From assembly GCF_016623615.1 (NCBI RefSeq), contig NZ_JAEHFX010000011.1, positions 62,001 through 126,000 of the forward strand: 64,000 nucleotides of DNA. The letters run 5' to 3'. The stretch is from Adhaeribacter terrigena (GTDB lineage Bacteria; Bacteroidota; Bacteroidia; Cytophagales; Hymenobacteraceae). The translations under genes were made by a program, and so were the position numbers. Positions 8,897-16,719 of the stretch are shown here, piece after piece. Below the pieces are notes generated by a model. That model was not told the origin of the DNA. It worked only from the letters and a program-made list of their open reading frames with translations, and searched no databases. Position 1 is the stretch's first letter; the number at the start of each line of letters is the position of its first letter.

Positions 8897-9445
8897 ATGT
8901 TAGCTGTTGCTTCCCTCCTCGACCAGGAACATACCGATAAAGTAAACGAGATCGTTTTTCAACTCGATCATATTTTCGGGCTGAAAGGGGTACAGCTTAC
9001 TCCATATCCACACCTTACCTGGCTTACCACCGATGTGGCCAAGATGTCGGACCTGAAAGATTATCTGCAGAAAATTTCGGTGCAAACCCAGCCCATAACG
9101 GCGCGCACCATGGGTATCGGCATTTTTCCCGGCGATAAACCAGTCATTTATATTCCCATTCTGCGTACCCGCGAGATCAATCGTTTTCACGCGCGGCTTT
9201 TCCAGGAGATCAGCGAATTCAGCGAGCAAACGGGCCATTTCTACGACCCCAACCTCTGGATGCCGCATTTAACCCTGGCTTTAGGCGATACCAGTTCCTG
9301 GAGCCTGGCCCCGGTGCTGCACTACCTGAACCAATTCCGCTTCGACTGGAACATGACGCTTGACAATCTCTGCATTATTAAAAAATCGGGTGATAAATTC
9401 CTGAAAGAAGAAGTGTATAATTTTAAGGAGTTTGTGGAAGGGTAA
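8897..9445 (+). CDS. 2'-5' RNA ligase / 2H phosphoesterase family protein
   Basis: A 182-residue protein with the two HxT motifs of the 2H phosphoesterase fold, PHLTW (about residues 38-42) and PHLTL (about 126-130). This fold cleaves or forms 2'-5' and cyclic phosphodiester bonds in RNA. The spacing and length fit the LigT-like group. The actual substrate is unknown. The gene is single, with a dispersed repeat 190 bp upstream (8706). Confidence 0.8.
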   Translation: MLAVASLLDQEHTDKVNEIVFQLDHIFGLKGVQLTPYPHLTWLTTDVAKMSDLKDYLQKISVQTQPITARTMGIGIFPGDKPVIYIPILRTREINRFHARLFQEISEFSEQTGHFYDPNLWMPHLTLALGDTSSWSLAPVLHYLNQFRFDWNMTLDNLCIIKKSGDKFLKEEVYNFKEFVEG

Positions 9446-9537
9446 TCTTAATCTTTGCCGGCAGCAGCTTACTTTTCAATGATAAGCTATTCCGGTTTAA
9501 TTAAAAAAAATCGGAAGGAAAGCGGTTGTAAAATCTC

Positions 9538-9545
9538 TATCTTTG
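9538..9545 (+). promoter_or_regulatory. -7 promoter element of the YciI-like gene
   Basis: TATCTTTG matches TAnnTTTG, 30 bp before the ATG. The -33 region is not convincing. Confidence 0.5.
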
Positions 9546-9575
9546 AGATCTGTTTAATCAAAAAAATCTTATCTC

Positions 9576-9929
9576 ATGGAAAACCCAAACTTCCAGTTTG
9601 TACCGCAGGATATATTGCCGCAAATGGCGAATATGAAACCTTACACCATTTTGTTGCTGAAAAAAGGTCCGGAATTTTCTTCGTCTGAGGCGCAAAAAAT
9701 TATTCAGGCAGAGCATTTGCCGCATTTATTCAAGTTACGCGCCGAAGGCAAAATGCTGCTTTCTATGCCGGTAATGGATAATACCGATGTGGCTGCCGTT
9801 GGCATTTACAATTCCCTGGATAAAGCAGCATTAGCGAAATTAACGGAAACTGATCCGGCTGTGCAGAAAGGCGTTTTCACCTACGAGCTGCTGAATTCCG
9901 TAGGCATGAAAGGCGATACTTTGGTTTAG
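9576..9929 (+). CDS. YciI-like domain protein
   Basis: A small 117-residue protein. The central and C-terminal parts (HLPHLFKLRAEGKMLLSMPV, then DPAVQKGVFTYELL) have the helix-strand layout and 'DP..Gv' turn of YciI/DGPF-like alpha-beta barrel proteins, often of unknown or dehalogenase-like function. The assignment rests on this pattern alone. The gene has its own -7 box and terminator. Confidence 0.6.
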   Translation: MENPNFQFVPQDILPQMANMKPYTILLLKKGPEFSSSEAQKIIQAEHLPHLFKLRAEGKMLLSMPVMDNTDVAAVGIYNSLDKAALAKLTETDPAVQKGVFTYELLNSVGMKGDTLV

Positions 9930-9956
9930 TTTTTAAGCCCAAAACCATACCGTTTT
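9922..9956 (-). repeat. Dispersed repeat, reverse copy
   Basis: Core AAAACCATACCGTTTT at 9941 preceded by AGTTTTTAAGCCC. Confidence 0.75.
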
Positions 9957-9961
9957 TAAAC

Positions 9962-9993
9962 AAAAAAGCGCTGCAGTAATGCGGCGCTTTTTT
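9962..9993 (+). terminator. Terminator of the YciI-like gene
   Basis: AAAAAAGCGC(T)GCA pairs with TGC(G)GCGCTTTTTT, a U-rich stem-loop. A reverse copy of the dispersed repeat (9941) lies between the stop codon and this stem. Confidence 0.8.
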
Positions 9994-10092
9994 ATTCCTC
10001 TTTTGCCAGGATTTGCAAGTGTTTTCTTTCATCAATGAACTTTAAAACTATACAGCAGAAGGCGATGAAGAGAAAAAATTCAGAATCTGAAA

Positions 10093-10130
10093 AACAAAAA
10101 GGCACCGCAGATTTGCAGTGCCTTTTTGTT
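10093..10130. terminator. Bidirectional terminator, downstream of the deoxyhypusine synthase-like gene
   Basis: A long stem, AACAAAAAGGCACCGCA / TGCAGTGCCTTTTTGTT, with one mismatch. It has T-runs on both strands. Confidence 0.82.
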
Positions 10131-10165
10131 TAAAAATACCAGATACTTGTTACCTGATACCCAAA

Positions 10166-11137
10166 TTACATATCCAATACCATCGCAAAGATCAATGGCG
10201 CTACGATCGTAGCATCACTTTCGATCACGTATTTCGGCGTATCGATTCCTAATTTGCCCCAGGTAATTTTCTCGTTTGGTACCGCGCCGGAGTAAGAACC
10301 GTAGCTGGTAGTAGAATCGGAGATCTGGCAGAAGTAACCCCAAAGCGGCACGCCAGTACGTTGTAAGTCCTGGTGCAGCATCGGCACTACGCAGATCGGG
10401 AAATCGCCGGCAATACCGCCACCAATCTGGAAGAAACCGATCGTAGATTCTTCCTTAGCGGTCTTGGTGTACCAATCTGCCAACTCGATCATGTACTGGA
10501 TACCGGTTCTCATGGTATGTACATTCTTGATGTCGCCGGAAATTACGTGGCCGGCATAAATGTTACCGAGAGTAGAATCTTCCCAACCCGGGCAAATGAT
10601 CGGCAGGTTTTTCTTGGCTGCTTCCAGCATCCAGCTGTTCTTCGGATCGATCTGGTAATATTGCTCCAGTTCGCCGGAAAGCAGGATCTGGTAGAAAAAT
10701 TCGTGCGGGAAATAAGATTTGCCTTCCAGATCAGCTTTTTCCCAGAATTTCAACACTGTATTTTCCAAACGACGCATAGCTTCCATTTCCGGAATACAGG
10801 TATCGGTTACGCGGTTCATGTGGCGCTCCAGAAGGTCCTGCTCATCCTGCGGCGTTAAGTCGCGGTAATGCGGAATGCGCTCGTAAAAATCGTGAGCCAC
10901 CAGGTTAAAAATATCTTCTTCCAGGTTGGCGCCGGTACAGGTAATGGCATGCACTTTATCCTGACGGATCATTTCGGCTAAAATAATGCCCAACTCAGCG
11001 GTACTCATGGCACCGGCCAGCGTGATCATCATTTTGTTGCCATCAGCTAAATGTTTTTTATATCCTTCAGCAGCATCTACTAACGAAGCTGCATTGAAAT
11101 GTTTGAAATGTTTCTTTAAGAAATTACTTACTTCCAT
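10166..11137 (-). CDS. Deoxyhypusine synthase-like family protein
   Basis: A 323-residue member of the deoxyhypusine synthase family. The eukaryotic enzyme moves the aminobutyl group of spermidine, using NAD, to a lysine of eIF5A. Bacterial members of the family act on free polyamines (for example homospermidine formation) or are uncharacterised. The tail has TWGKLGIDTPKYVIESDAT. The lysine of WGK (about residue 295) lines up with the catalytic lysine in the WGK motif of the human enzyme, so chemistry is probably retained. Bacteria lack hypusine, so the acceptor is likely a polyamine (inference). No polyamine gene is adjacent. Confidence 0.85.
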   Translation of the reverse strand: MEVSNFLKKHFKHFNAASLVDAAEGYKKHLADGNKMMITLAGAMSTAELGIILAEMIRQDKVHAITCTGANLEEDIFNLVAHDFYERIPHYRDLTPQDEQDLLERHMNRVTDTCIPEMEAMRRLENTVLKFWEKADLEGKSYFPHEFFYQILLSGELEQYYQIDPKNSWMLEAAKKNLPIICPGWEDSTLGNIYAGHVISGDIKNVHTMRTGIQYMIELADWYTKTAKEESTIGFFQIGGGIAGDFPICVVPMLHQDLQRTGVPLWGYFCQISDSTTSYGSYSGAVPNEKITWGKLGIDTPKYVIESDATIVAPLIFAMVLDM

Positions 11138-11291
11138 GCTTAATAAATTTGAAAAATTTAAGATTTGGAGATTTGAAAACGGATCTGCCGGAGCAGGTTG
11201 ATTTTCAAATTTCCCACTGTTATTTACTTCCGGCTTTCAACCGAATCTAATAGATAAAAGTTTTATTTCCGACTGTTTTATAAACGCCTGA

Positions 11292-11326
11292 CCAAACACT
11301 TTTAAGGCCCAAAACCCTGGCGTTTT
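11292..11326 (-). repeat. Dispersed repeat, reverse copy
   Basis: Core AAAACCCTGGCGTTTT preceded by ACACTTTTAAGGCCC. Confidence 0.7.
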
Positions 11327-11360
11327 TCCAATCAGCAATTAACAATCAGCAATTTAACAA

Positions 11361-11906
11361 TTAAACCGGCTTTTCAACCATCAGGTTATGGTTGGTGAAA
11401 ACGCAGATGTCGGCGGCAATGTTCAAACTTTCGCGCACCATTTCTTCGGCCGTTAAATGCGGCGCGTGTTGCTTTAAAGCCGTAGCGGCGGCCAGCGCAT
11501 AATTGCTTCCCGAGCCTATGGCTGCGATCTGGTTATCTGGCTCCAGAACATCGCCGGTGCCGGAAATGATGAGCAGTTCGGTTTTATCGGCTACCACCAT
11601 CATGGCTTCCAGTTTGCTCAGGTAACGGTCGGTGCGCCAGTCTTTGGCAAGTTCTATGGCGGCGCGTTTCATATTCTGGCCGTAAGCGTTCAGTTTGGCT
11701 TCAAAACGCTCCAGTAAGGTAAAAGCATCGGCGGTAGAACCGGCAAAGCCCGTTACAATTTTGCCGTCGAGCAGTTTACGGATCTTTTTTACGTTGCTTT
11801 TGGCAATGGTATTTCCCATACTGGCCTGCCCGTCGGCGCCCACGGCCATTTCGCCGTTATGGTAAATACCCACCACCGTGGTAGATCTTATTTTTACTTT
11901 GGTCAT
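11361..11906 (-). CDS. hslV: ATP-dependent protease subunit HslV
   Basis: Proteasome-like peptidase of the HslUV (ClpQY) protease, which is gated by the HslU ATPase. The 181-residue protein starts with a short pro-segment (MTKVKIRS) before TTVVG, whose first Thr (residue 9) should become the catalytic N-terminal nucleophile. The segments [23 protein letters not shown] and [10 protein letters not shown] are diagnostic. The ATG at 11906 is used. The upstream extension of the frame is encoded by a dispersed repeat copy (11918) and by sequence unlike HslV. hslU is not in the window. Confidence 0.95.
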   Translation of the reverse strand: MTKVKIRSTTVVGIYHNGEMAVGADGQASMGNTIAKSNVKKIRKLLDGKIVTGFAGSTADAFTLLERFEAKLNAYGQNMKRAAIELAKDWRTDRYLSKLEAMMVVADKTELLIISGTGDVLEPDNQIAAIGSGSNYALAAATALKQHAPHLTAEEMVRESLNIAADICVFTNHNLMVEKPV

Positions 11907-11917
11907 TTCTTCTTCAA

Positions 11918-11952
11918 AAAACGGTATGGTTTTACCCGGAAAAAGTCGGAAA
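11918..11952 (+). repeat. Dispersed repeat, forward copy at the hslV start
   Basis: Core AAAACGGTATGGTTTT, tail CCGGAAAAAGTCGGAAAG; begins 11 bp upstream of the hslV ATG. Confidence 0.75.
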
Positions 11953-12033
11953 GAACATGTTACCGGGTTGCCCAAAGTTAGCTTAAAATCACGAATTAGC
12001 CGAATATATTTCAAATCGCCAACTTGGGCCGAG

Positions 12034-12068
12034 CCGGCAGTTCTTTCAACTTAAAACCCTACCCTTTT
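12034..12068 (-). repeat. Dispersed repeat, reverse copy (degenerate)
   Basis: Core AAAACCCTACCCTTTT; weak tail. Confidence 0.5.
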
Positions 12069-12083
12069 AAGTTCCGGAAATAA

Positions 12084-12113
12084 AAAAAGCCTTCCGGTTA
12101 AGAAAGGCTTTTT
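12084..12113 (-). terminator. Terminator of the propeller lipoprotein gene
   Basis: AAAAAGCCTT pairs with AAAGGCTTTTT across a 10-base loop. It lies 17 bp past the stop codon at 12130. Confidence 0.75.
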
Positions 12114-12129
12114 AAAGTGAGAGTAAGTA

Positions 12130-13626
12130 TTATTTCCAATCGGGCATTTCACCTTCGTTAAAGAGTTTCCTGCGGTTATTGCCATCCAAATCCATGATCC
12201 AGATCTCTCTCGGGCTACCCACGGCATTGCTGGCCTGTTCAAAAATTACCTGCGCACCGTTAGGCGAAAACCTTGGGTTGGTATCGTTAAAGCCTGCCGG
12301 TTTTTGTAGCGAAAGATCAATGGTATCGGATTTATTGAGCCGCATCAGGAAAATGTGAGAATTCAATTGTCTGCCGTTGGCGGCATTAAAACCTTCCACA
12401 TCGCGGGTAAAAAGTACGTTCTGCCCGTTAATAGAAAAACTCGGGCTTTCGATCCGGCCCGGCATGTTTCCTAAAAACTGGGTCATGCCCGTTCCGTTGT
12501 CGTTCATCAGGTAAAGCTCCGAGTCGAAAATTTCGGTTCCCATGGTTTGGGCAATGATCTTGTTGCCCTGGTCAGTCCAGTCGAGCTGCCGAAAGTGGCG
12601 GTTGGCCGGGGCGGTAGCCAGTAATTGATTGCCGGTGCCGTTGCGGTTTATTTTGTAGATCTTATCGTAATGCGCATAAATGAGCTGCGAGCCGTCCGGC
12701 GACCAGGCATAGCCCAAACCGTCGTTGTGGTAACCGGTAACGGGAAACGACACAGTAACCCGTCTTTTATTCGAGCCGTCGCGGTTCATGGTAAAAATAT
12801 GCCATTGCCCGTATTCATTTGTGGTAAAGGCAATTTTATCGCGCAGCGGACTCAGCAATGGCTGGTTTTCCTGGTAAGCAGTATTGGTAAGGCGCACCTG
12901 GCTGATAGAATCGGCAGTAAAAACTTCGCGCGAGCCGCTCATTTCTTTTACGAAAAGGTATTTGAAGTTCGGCATATCAAGGGTCCGGAAACTCCAGATA
13001 TCGCTTTTGGTTTCCAGGCTGAAAGGATCCTGCGCAGTTACCTGCCAGTAATAAACCGTATTGTATTTTAAGCCGTCGGCTACAGCGCTGGTATCTTTGC
13101 TGTTTTGCGCAATCAGGCGTTTAGCAGCCATCCCCGATTCAAAAAGCTCAACCGTATAAGTTAAACTATCTTCTTCGTCCGGATCGCTGCCCGACCAAAC
13201 CAGTCGTACCGAAACCGGTTGCTTTTCGCTTTGGTTACCAGGCAAGGCAAGCATTGGTTTATTTGGCGCTTTATTGGTACCATCGCTTTTTTCAAGAATA
13301 ATCCGAATGTCGGAGATCTTATCGCGGGCAACCAGAATATTTACCGACGTGGTGCGGTAACCCACTTTTTTAGCCGTAACGCTGTAATTACCCACGGTAA
13401 CTTCATTTATCTGGAAACGCCCGGTATTATCGGTAGCAATGGCACTGGAAGCGGGATTGGAAGTAATGCTTACATTTTCCAGCACCGCATTGGTTTCTGC
13501 TTCTACTACTACCCCGGTTATGGTGCCGGAAACATGAGGCTCTACGGTATCTTCTTTACACGAATACCAGAAAAGCGGCAATGCAGCAAGCAGCAGCAGC
13601 CTTAGGGAAACAAAATTTTTATACAT
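12130..13626 (-). CDS. Lipoprotein with carboxypeptidase-regulatory-like, FnIII-like and TolB-type beta-propeller domains
   Basis: A 498-residue predicted lipoprotein (signal peptide with lipobox YSC near residue 23). About residues 35-115 form a CarboxypepD_reg-like beta sandwich (GVVVEAETNAVLENVSI, GNYSVTAKKVGY). About 125-220 resemble a fibronectin-III-like module (YYWQVTAQDP). From about 225 there are repeated propeller blades with TolB/WD40-like 'SPDGSQLIY', 'SFSINGQNVLF', 'RFSPNGAQVIF' motifs. It is the last gene of the curli locus in transcription order, 117 bp after the CsgH-like gene with a dispersed repeat between. A role at the cell surface with the amyloid is suggested by position only. 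Confidence 0.78.
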   Translation of the reverse strand: MYKNFVSLRLLLLAALPLFWYSCKEDTVEPHVSGTITGVVVEAETNAVLENVSITSNPASSAIATDNTGRFQINEVTVGNYSVTAKKVGYRTTSVNILVARDKISDIRIILEKSDGTNKAPNKPMLALPGNQSEKQPVSVRLVWSGSDPDEEDSLTYTVELFESGMAAKRLIAQNSKDTSAVADGLKYNTVYYWQVTAQDPFSLETKSDIWSFRTLDMPNFKYLFVKEMSGSREVFTADSISQVRLTNTAYQENQPLLSPLRDKIAFTTNEYGQWHIFTMNRDGSNKRRVTVSFPVTGYHNDGLGYAWSPDGSQLIYAHYDKIYKINRNGTGNQLLATAPANRHFRQLDWTDQGNKIIAQTMGTEIFDSELYLMNDNGTGMTQFLGNMPGRIESPSFSINGQNVLFTRDVEGFNAANGRQLNSHIFLMRLNKSDTIDLSLQKPAGFNDTNPRFSPNGAQVIFEQASNAVGSPREIWIMDLDGNNRRKLFNEGEMPDWK

Positions 13627-13692
13627 GATTCGGAAGTATAGGATTGAGTTTAGGGCGGTGGCAATTTGCCGGGTAAGCGTAAGCGGTACTCA

Positions 13693-13727
13693 AAAACGGT
13701 ATGGTAAAACGCACTAAAACCCTGACA
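13693..13727 (+). repeat. Dispersed repeat, forward copy
   Basis: Core AAAACGGTATGGTAAA, tail GCACTAAAACCCTGAC; between the csgH-like and propeller genes. Confidence 0.65.
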
Positions 13728-13743
13728 TCAGGGTGCTGCAATT

Positions 13744-14142
13744 TTAATTCTTCTTGCCATGATACGCCACCGAATCCTGCGATACCACTTCGCCATTCCG
13801 GTAGATCATCAATTTAATAGTATAAGCATCTTCGGGATTTACGCTGATGCGGGTTTGAGCCAGCAGTTCTTTTTCGCCGGCTTCCACTTCAAAACTTCCT
13901 CCCTGCATATTGCGGCTGCTGCCCGATCTTCCTCTTTTAGTCGTATAGAGCTTATAGCTCAGTTGCTGCGAACCGGTGCCGGCATTTTGGTAATAGCTCA
14001 TAATTTGCAGCATATTTTCCTGCTGGTCGAGCACAATTTTAGCCTGGCCGTCCGGGCTTTTTTCATAAGGGGTATTTATAAAGGCCAATAAACCGAAAGC
14101 AGGCAGTAAGAGCAGGATCTTAGAGAAGTTCATAGGCTTCAT
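13744..14142 (-). CDS. csgH: CsgH-like curli chaperone
   Basis: A 132-residue secreted protein with an N-terminal signal or anchor segment (residues 4-22). Its single beta-sandwich domain resembles CsgH/CsgC, the periplasmic inhibitors that stop curlin aggregating before export. Features seen are the alternating strands 'LQIMSYYQNAG', 'SYKLYTTKRG', 'QGGSFEVEAGEKELLAQT' and 'AYTIKLMIYRNGEVVSQDS'. It has no cysteines in a CxC motif, unlike enterobacterial CsgC. It lies directly after the csgB-like gene on the same strand, which supports the call. Either of two ATGs (14142 or 14133) could be the start. Confidence 0.78.
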   Translation of the reverse strand: MKPMNFSKILLLLPAFGLLAFINTPYEKSPDGQAKIVLDQQENMLQIMSYYQNAGTGSQQLSYKLYTTKRGRSGSSRNMQGGSFEVEAGEKELLAQTRISVNPEDAYTIKLMIYRNGEVVSQDSVAYHGKKN

Positions 14143-14231
14143 TTTTTATTTTTATCAGGCAAAATAAAATGCTGTTGCTTGGTCACTAAAAAGTAAAAGG
14201 CGAAACCGCTATTGCCTGTTTCACCCGAAAT

Positions 14232-14810
14232 TTAAAATCCGTTGGTAATGGTAATATTCATTCCGGAGCCTTGCTGAATTACTTCATAGCCCTTATTCTG
14301 AGTTCCATTCTCGTATTGATTGATCTGGTTATTATTGCCCTGCTGCGTAAGCCGGTAATTCATGCCCTCGCCCTCCAGGTTCTGGTTTATGCTATTGTTG
14401 TTTCCAAACTGGTTTATGGCAGTTTCGTTATTCCGGCCATTCATCCGTCCCTCATAATCGTTGCCTTCACCCAGCTGGCTTACCTTCGCTTTATTATTTT
14501 CACCGGTTTGTTCCAGGCTGGCATTATTCAGGTTACCAGATTGCATGATCACGACCACGTTCGGATTGCGGCTGCTTCCGGCATTAACCTGCTTTCCATC
14601 AAAAGTATTGCTGTTGCCATCCTGCGCTACCAGCGCCACATTTCGGGCATTTGCCGGCACATTTTCCTGTACAGAATTATTCAGAATATAGCGTTCGCTG
14701 GCTAGTTGCTGGCTCGTGAGGAGTTCTTCCTCGTATTTACCAGATTGCGCCACGCACAAAACCGGTATAATTGCCAGAAAAGCAATTATCAGGGTTATAA
14801 ATTTTCTCAT
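14232..14810 (-). CDS. csgB: Minor curlin / nucleator-like protein (CsgB type)
   Basis: A 192-residue secreted protein with a signal peptide ending near residue 21 (VLCVAQ). It then has a non-repetitive stretch (about 22-60), followed by curlin-type repeats with the pattern N-x-x-x-x-x-Q-x-G-x-x-N (for example 'VALVAQDGNSN', 'ASLEQTGENN', 'AKVSQLGEGN', 'RLTQQGNNN'). The C-terminus (VIQQGSGMNITITNGF) ends in a partial repeat. The irregular repeats, the leading segment and its place beside a longer, regular curlin suggest a nucleator or minor subunit. The chemistry of nucleation is not visible from sequence. Confidence 0.8.
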   Translation of the reverse strand: MRKFITLIIAFLAIIPVLCVAQSGKYEEELLTSQQLASERYILNNSVQENVPANARNVALVAQDGNSNTFDGKQVNAGSSRNPNVVVIMQSGNLNNASLEQTGENNKAKVSQLGEGNDYEGRMNGRNNETAINQFGNNNSINQNLEGEGMNYRLTQQGNNNQINQYENGTQNKGYEVIQQGSGMNITITNGF

Positions 14811-14991
14811 CTTGGTTCGGCAGCTTAATACTTTGGTAAAGGGATACGAATAAAATTCAATTTAATCTTACATAAAAGCAATTATTGCCTCATAATTTCA
14901 GTCAACAACATTGTATTACCCGCCAATTCACTTAAAAAAGCGGTAAAAGTGAATAATGTTTTCAAAGGAGCCTCGCTCTGCTCTCAACTTT

Positions 14992-15026
14992 AAAACGGTA
15001 TCTTTTCCCAGGGTAAAACTCATATT
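14992..15026 (+). repeat. Dispersed repeat, forward copy
   Basis: Core AAAACGGTATCTTTTC, tail GGGTAAAACTCATATT. Confidence 0.65.
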
Positions 15027-15262
15027 TCCACTTGAGAACTTTATTAAAAAATGGAAATGAGAACAGTTTAAAATATTGTGAAAACAAATTCCCGGAAAGC
15101 ATTATATTCATAAGTTACAACTGCACTAGTCTGGCAAACAAATTTTCCTCCGGGTTCCGCTGATTTTAATGTAAAACCTGAGAAGTTATCTCACCAGTTT
15201 TCATTTTAATTGCGCAGGGTTTTAAGGAAGGATCAGACAAGATCATAAAAACCGCCTGCCTA

Positions 15263-15297
15263 AAAACGCTATGGTTTAAGAGCTAAAAAGTCTTCTT
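15263..15297 (+). repeat. Dispersed repeat, forward copy
   Basis: Core AAAACGCTATGGTTTA, tail AGAGCTAAAAAGTCTTC; near consensus. Confidence 0.85.
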
Positions 15298-15352
15298 AAA
15301 ATAAAAATGCCTACCAAAAAATTCAGATCCGGAAGCAGCTTTGAATAAAAAA

Positions 15353-15380
15353 ACACCGGCAAACATATGTCTGCCGGTGT
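15353..15380 (-). terminator. Terminator of the csgA-like gene
   Basis: ACACCGGCA / TGCCGGTGT stem. On the minus strand it is followed by TTTTTTT. Confidence 0.85.
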
Positions 15381-15423
15381 TCTGAAATTATTCCATTAAA
15401 AGGTAGTTAGTCTTTGTGGATTC

Positions 15424-16245
15424 TTAGTTAGTCTGGTGAACCATGCTTGAGTTGTCATCGCCAACCTGCAGTACATTGCTAGAGTGGTAAGAACCAGTCT
15501 GAATTACAGAAGAAGTGTTGTCGTCGCCGTACTGGCTTACGCTTGACCAGTGGTCATGACCAACCTGTAAAACCAGAGAGCGGTTATCGTCGCCATCCTG
15601 CTCAACACGGGAGCCATTGTCGTCACCCAACTGAACCACTAAAGATCCATTGCGCTTACCTTCCTGGTCTACTCTTGACCAGTTATCTTCGCCTAACTGA
15701 GCAACCAGAGAGGAGTTATCACGGCCATCCTGGTATACAGCAGAGCGGTTGTCTTCGCCAACCTGGGCTACAAGAGAGCGGTTATCACGACCTTCCTGTT
15801 CTACCCGCGATACGTTGTCTTCGCCGAGTTGTAAAACCAGGGAGCTGTTTCTGCTTCCGCGTTGCTCCACGTCAGATCTGTTATCTACCCCTAACTGAGC
15901 AACCAGCGATTCGTTACCACTGCCGTACTGATCTACATCTGAATCATTGCTGTGCCCCACCTGGAACACCAGCGATCCGTTGCCTGTACCGACCTGGTCT
16001 ACGTGAGATTCGTTTTTGTTACCGATCTGAACAACCGTAGATTCGTTGTATCTGCCATACTGGTCTACAGTAGATTCATTATCATCTCCGGCCTGAATAA
16101 CCCGGGAGTCATTTCTCCGGCCATCCTGATCTACTTTGGAGGTGTTATCATCCCCAAATTGTATTACATCGCTGTCATTGGACTGTGCGAAGGAAGTTGT
16201 TACTGCGAAGAACGCAGCGGCGGCAGCTAGCATTACTTTTTTCAT
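15424..16245 (-). CDS. csgA: Major curlin subunit-like protein (CsgA type), 23 repeat units
   Basis: A 273-residue secreted amyloid subunit. After a 21-22-residue signal peptide (ending TTSFAQ), the whole protein is 22 perfect-length units of 11 residues plus one 9-residue unit, with pattern N-x-S-x-V-x-Q-x-G-x-x. Ser at position 3, Val at 5 and Gln at 7 occur in all 23 units, and Gly at 9 in all 22 complete ones. Two 11-residue units make the 22-residue curlin repeat, that is about eleven strand-turn-strand rungs, where E. coli CsgA has five. Units tend to alternate: one with L/V/A-Q-L/V-G, the next with D/E-Q and charged residues. Own terminator; preceded by an AT-rich region. Confidence 0.88.
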   Translation of the reverse strand: MKKVMLAAAAAFFAVTTSFAQSNDSDVIQFGDDNTSKVDQDGRRNDSRVIQAGDDNESTVDQYGRYNESTVVQIGNKNESHVDQVGTGNGSLVFQVGHSNDSDVDQYGSGNESLVAQLGVDNRSDVEQRGSRNSSLVLQLGEDNVSRVEQEGRDNRSLVAQVGEDNRSAVYQDGRDNSSLVAQLGEDNWSRVDQEGKRNGSLVVQLGDDNGSRVEQDGDDNRSLVLQVGHDHWSSVSQYGDDNTSSVIQTGSYHSSNVLQVGDDNSSMVHQTN

Positions 16246-16666
16246 AATAGTTTTGGTTTTTGGTTAGAAATAAAGATTTATATGGACTTATACTTTAAAG
16301 AAGCACCAAGGTTATAATTATTTTTATATTTTTTTATGGTTTTGGACAATTATTAACCTAAATTTTTATACGTAACCAATTTTCTATAGAATAATTACCA
16401 TTTTTCTATTAATTTTTACAATATATTTGCACTGAAATAACAATGATTTATTTGTATTTTATTTATTATAAAATATTGTTTTTTCAATTATTAATACAAA
16501 ATAAGCTATATAGTATAATTTTTCTTTTTTATTGTTTAAATTATATTTATTAATAATAATTCGCATCGTGTTTAACGACTATTTTCTCCTGAAATTCAAA
16601 AGAAAGGCGAGAGCTAATACTGATCCGCTTTTTACATTTTGAGACTGGAAATTCTGTATTCCAGGA
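16246..16666. other. Very AT-rich upstream region of the csgA-like gene
   Basis: About 420 bp of almost pure A/T, with poly-A/T tracts and TATTTATT-like words. It is far more AT-rich than any neighbouring region and has no gene. It should contain the csgA promoter. I could not identify a convincing -33/-7 pair on the minus strand. Confidence 0.6.
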
Positions 16667-16695
16667 TAAAAAAAATGGCCTTCGGAAGAGGCCAT
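16667..16695 (-). terminator. Terminator of the csgEFG operon
   Basis: ATGGCCT...AGGCCAT hairpin. On the minus strand it is followed by TTTTTTTT. It separates csgG from the csgA-like gene. Confidence 0.85.
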
Positions 16696-16719
16696 GAAAA
16701 CAGGTGGAGCAAGAAATGA

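Larger units (their letters stand above)
14811..15423. other. Spacer of 613 bp between the csgA-like and csgB-like genes
   Basis: No gene. It contains two forward copies of the dispersed repeat (14992 and 15263) and the csgA terminator. The csgB-like gene probably has its own promoter here, although no clean TAnnTTTG box was found on the minus strand. Confidence 0.6.

Noticed and set aside
10166-11137. Loss of the catalytic lysine in the deoxyhypusine synthase-like protein
   Set aside because: GGGIAGDFP lacks a lysine present in the human GGGVVK segment, but the catalytic lysine belongs to the WGK motif, which is conserved here.
15543-16230. Open frames on the plus strand across the csgA-like gene
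   Set aside because: They are shadows of the highly regular repeat on the minus strand; the minus-strand frame has a signal peptide and perfect curlin units.
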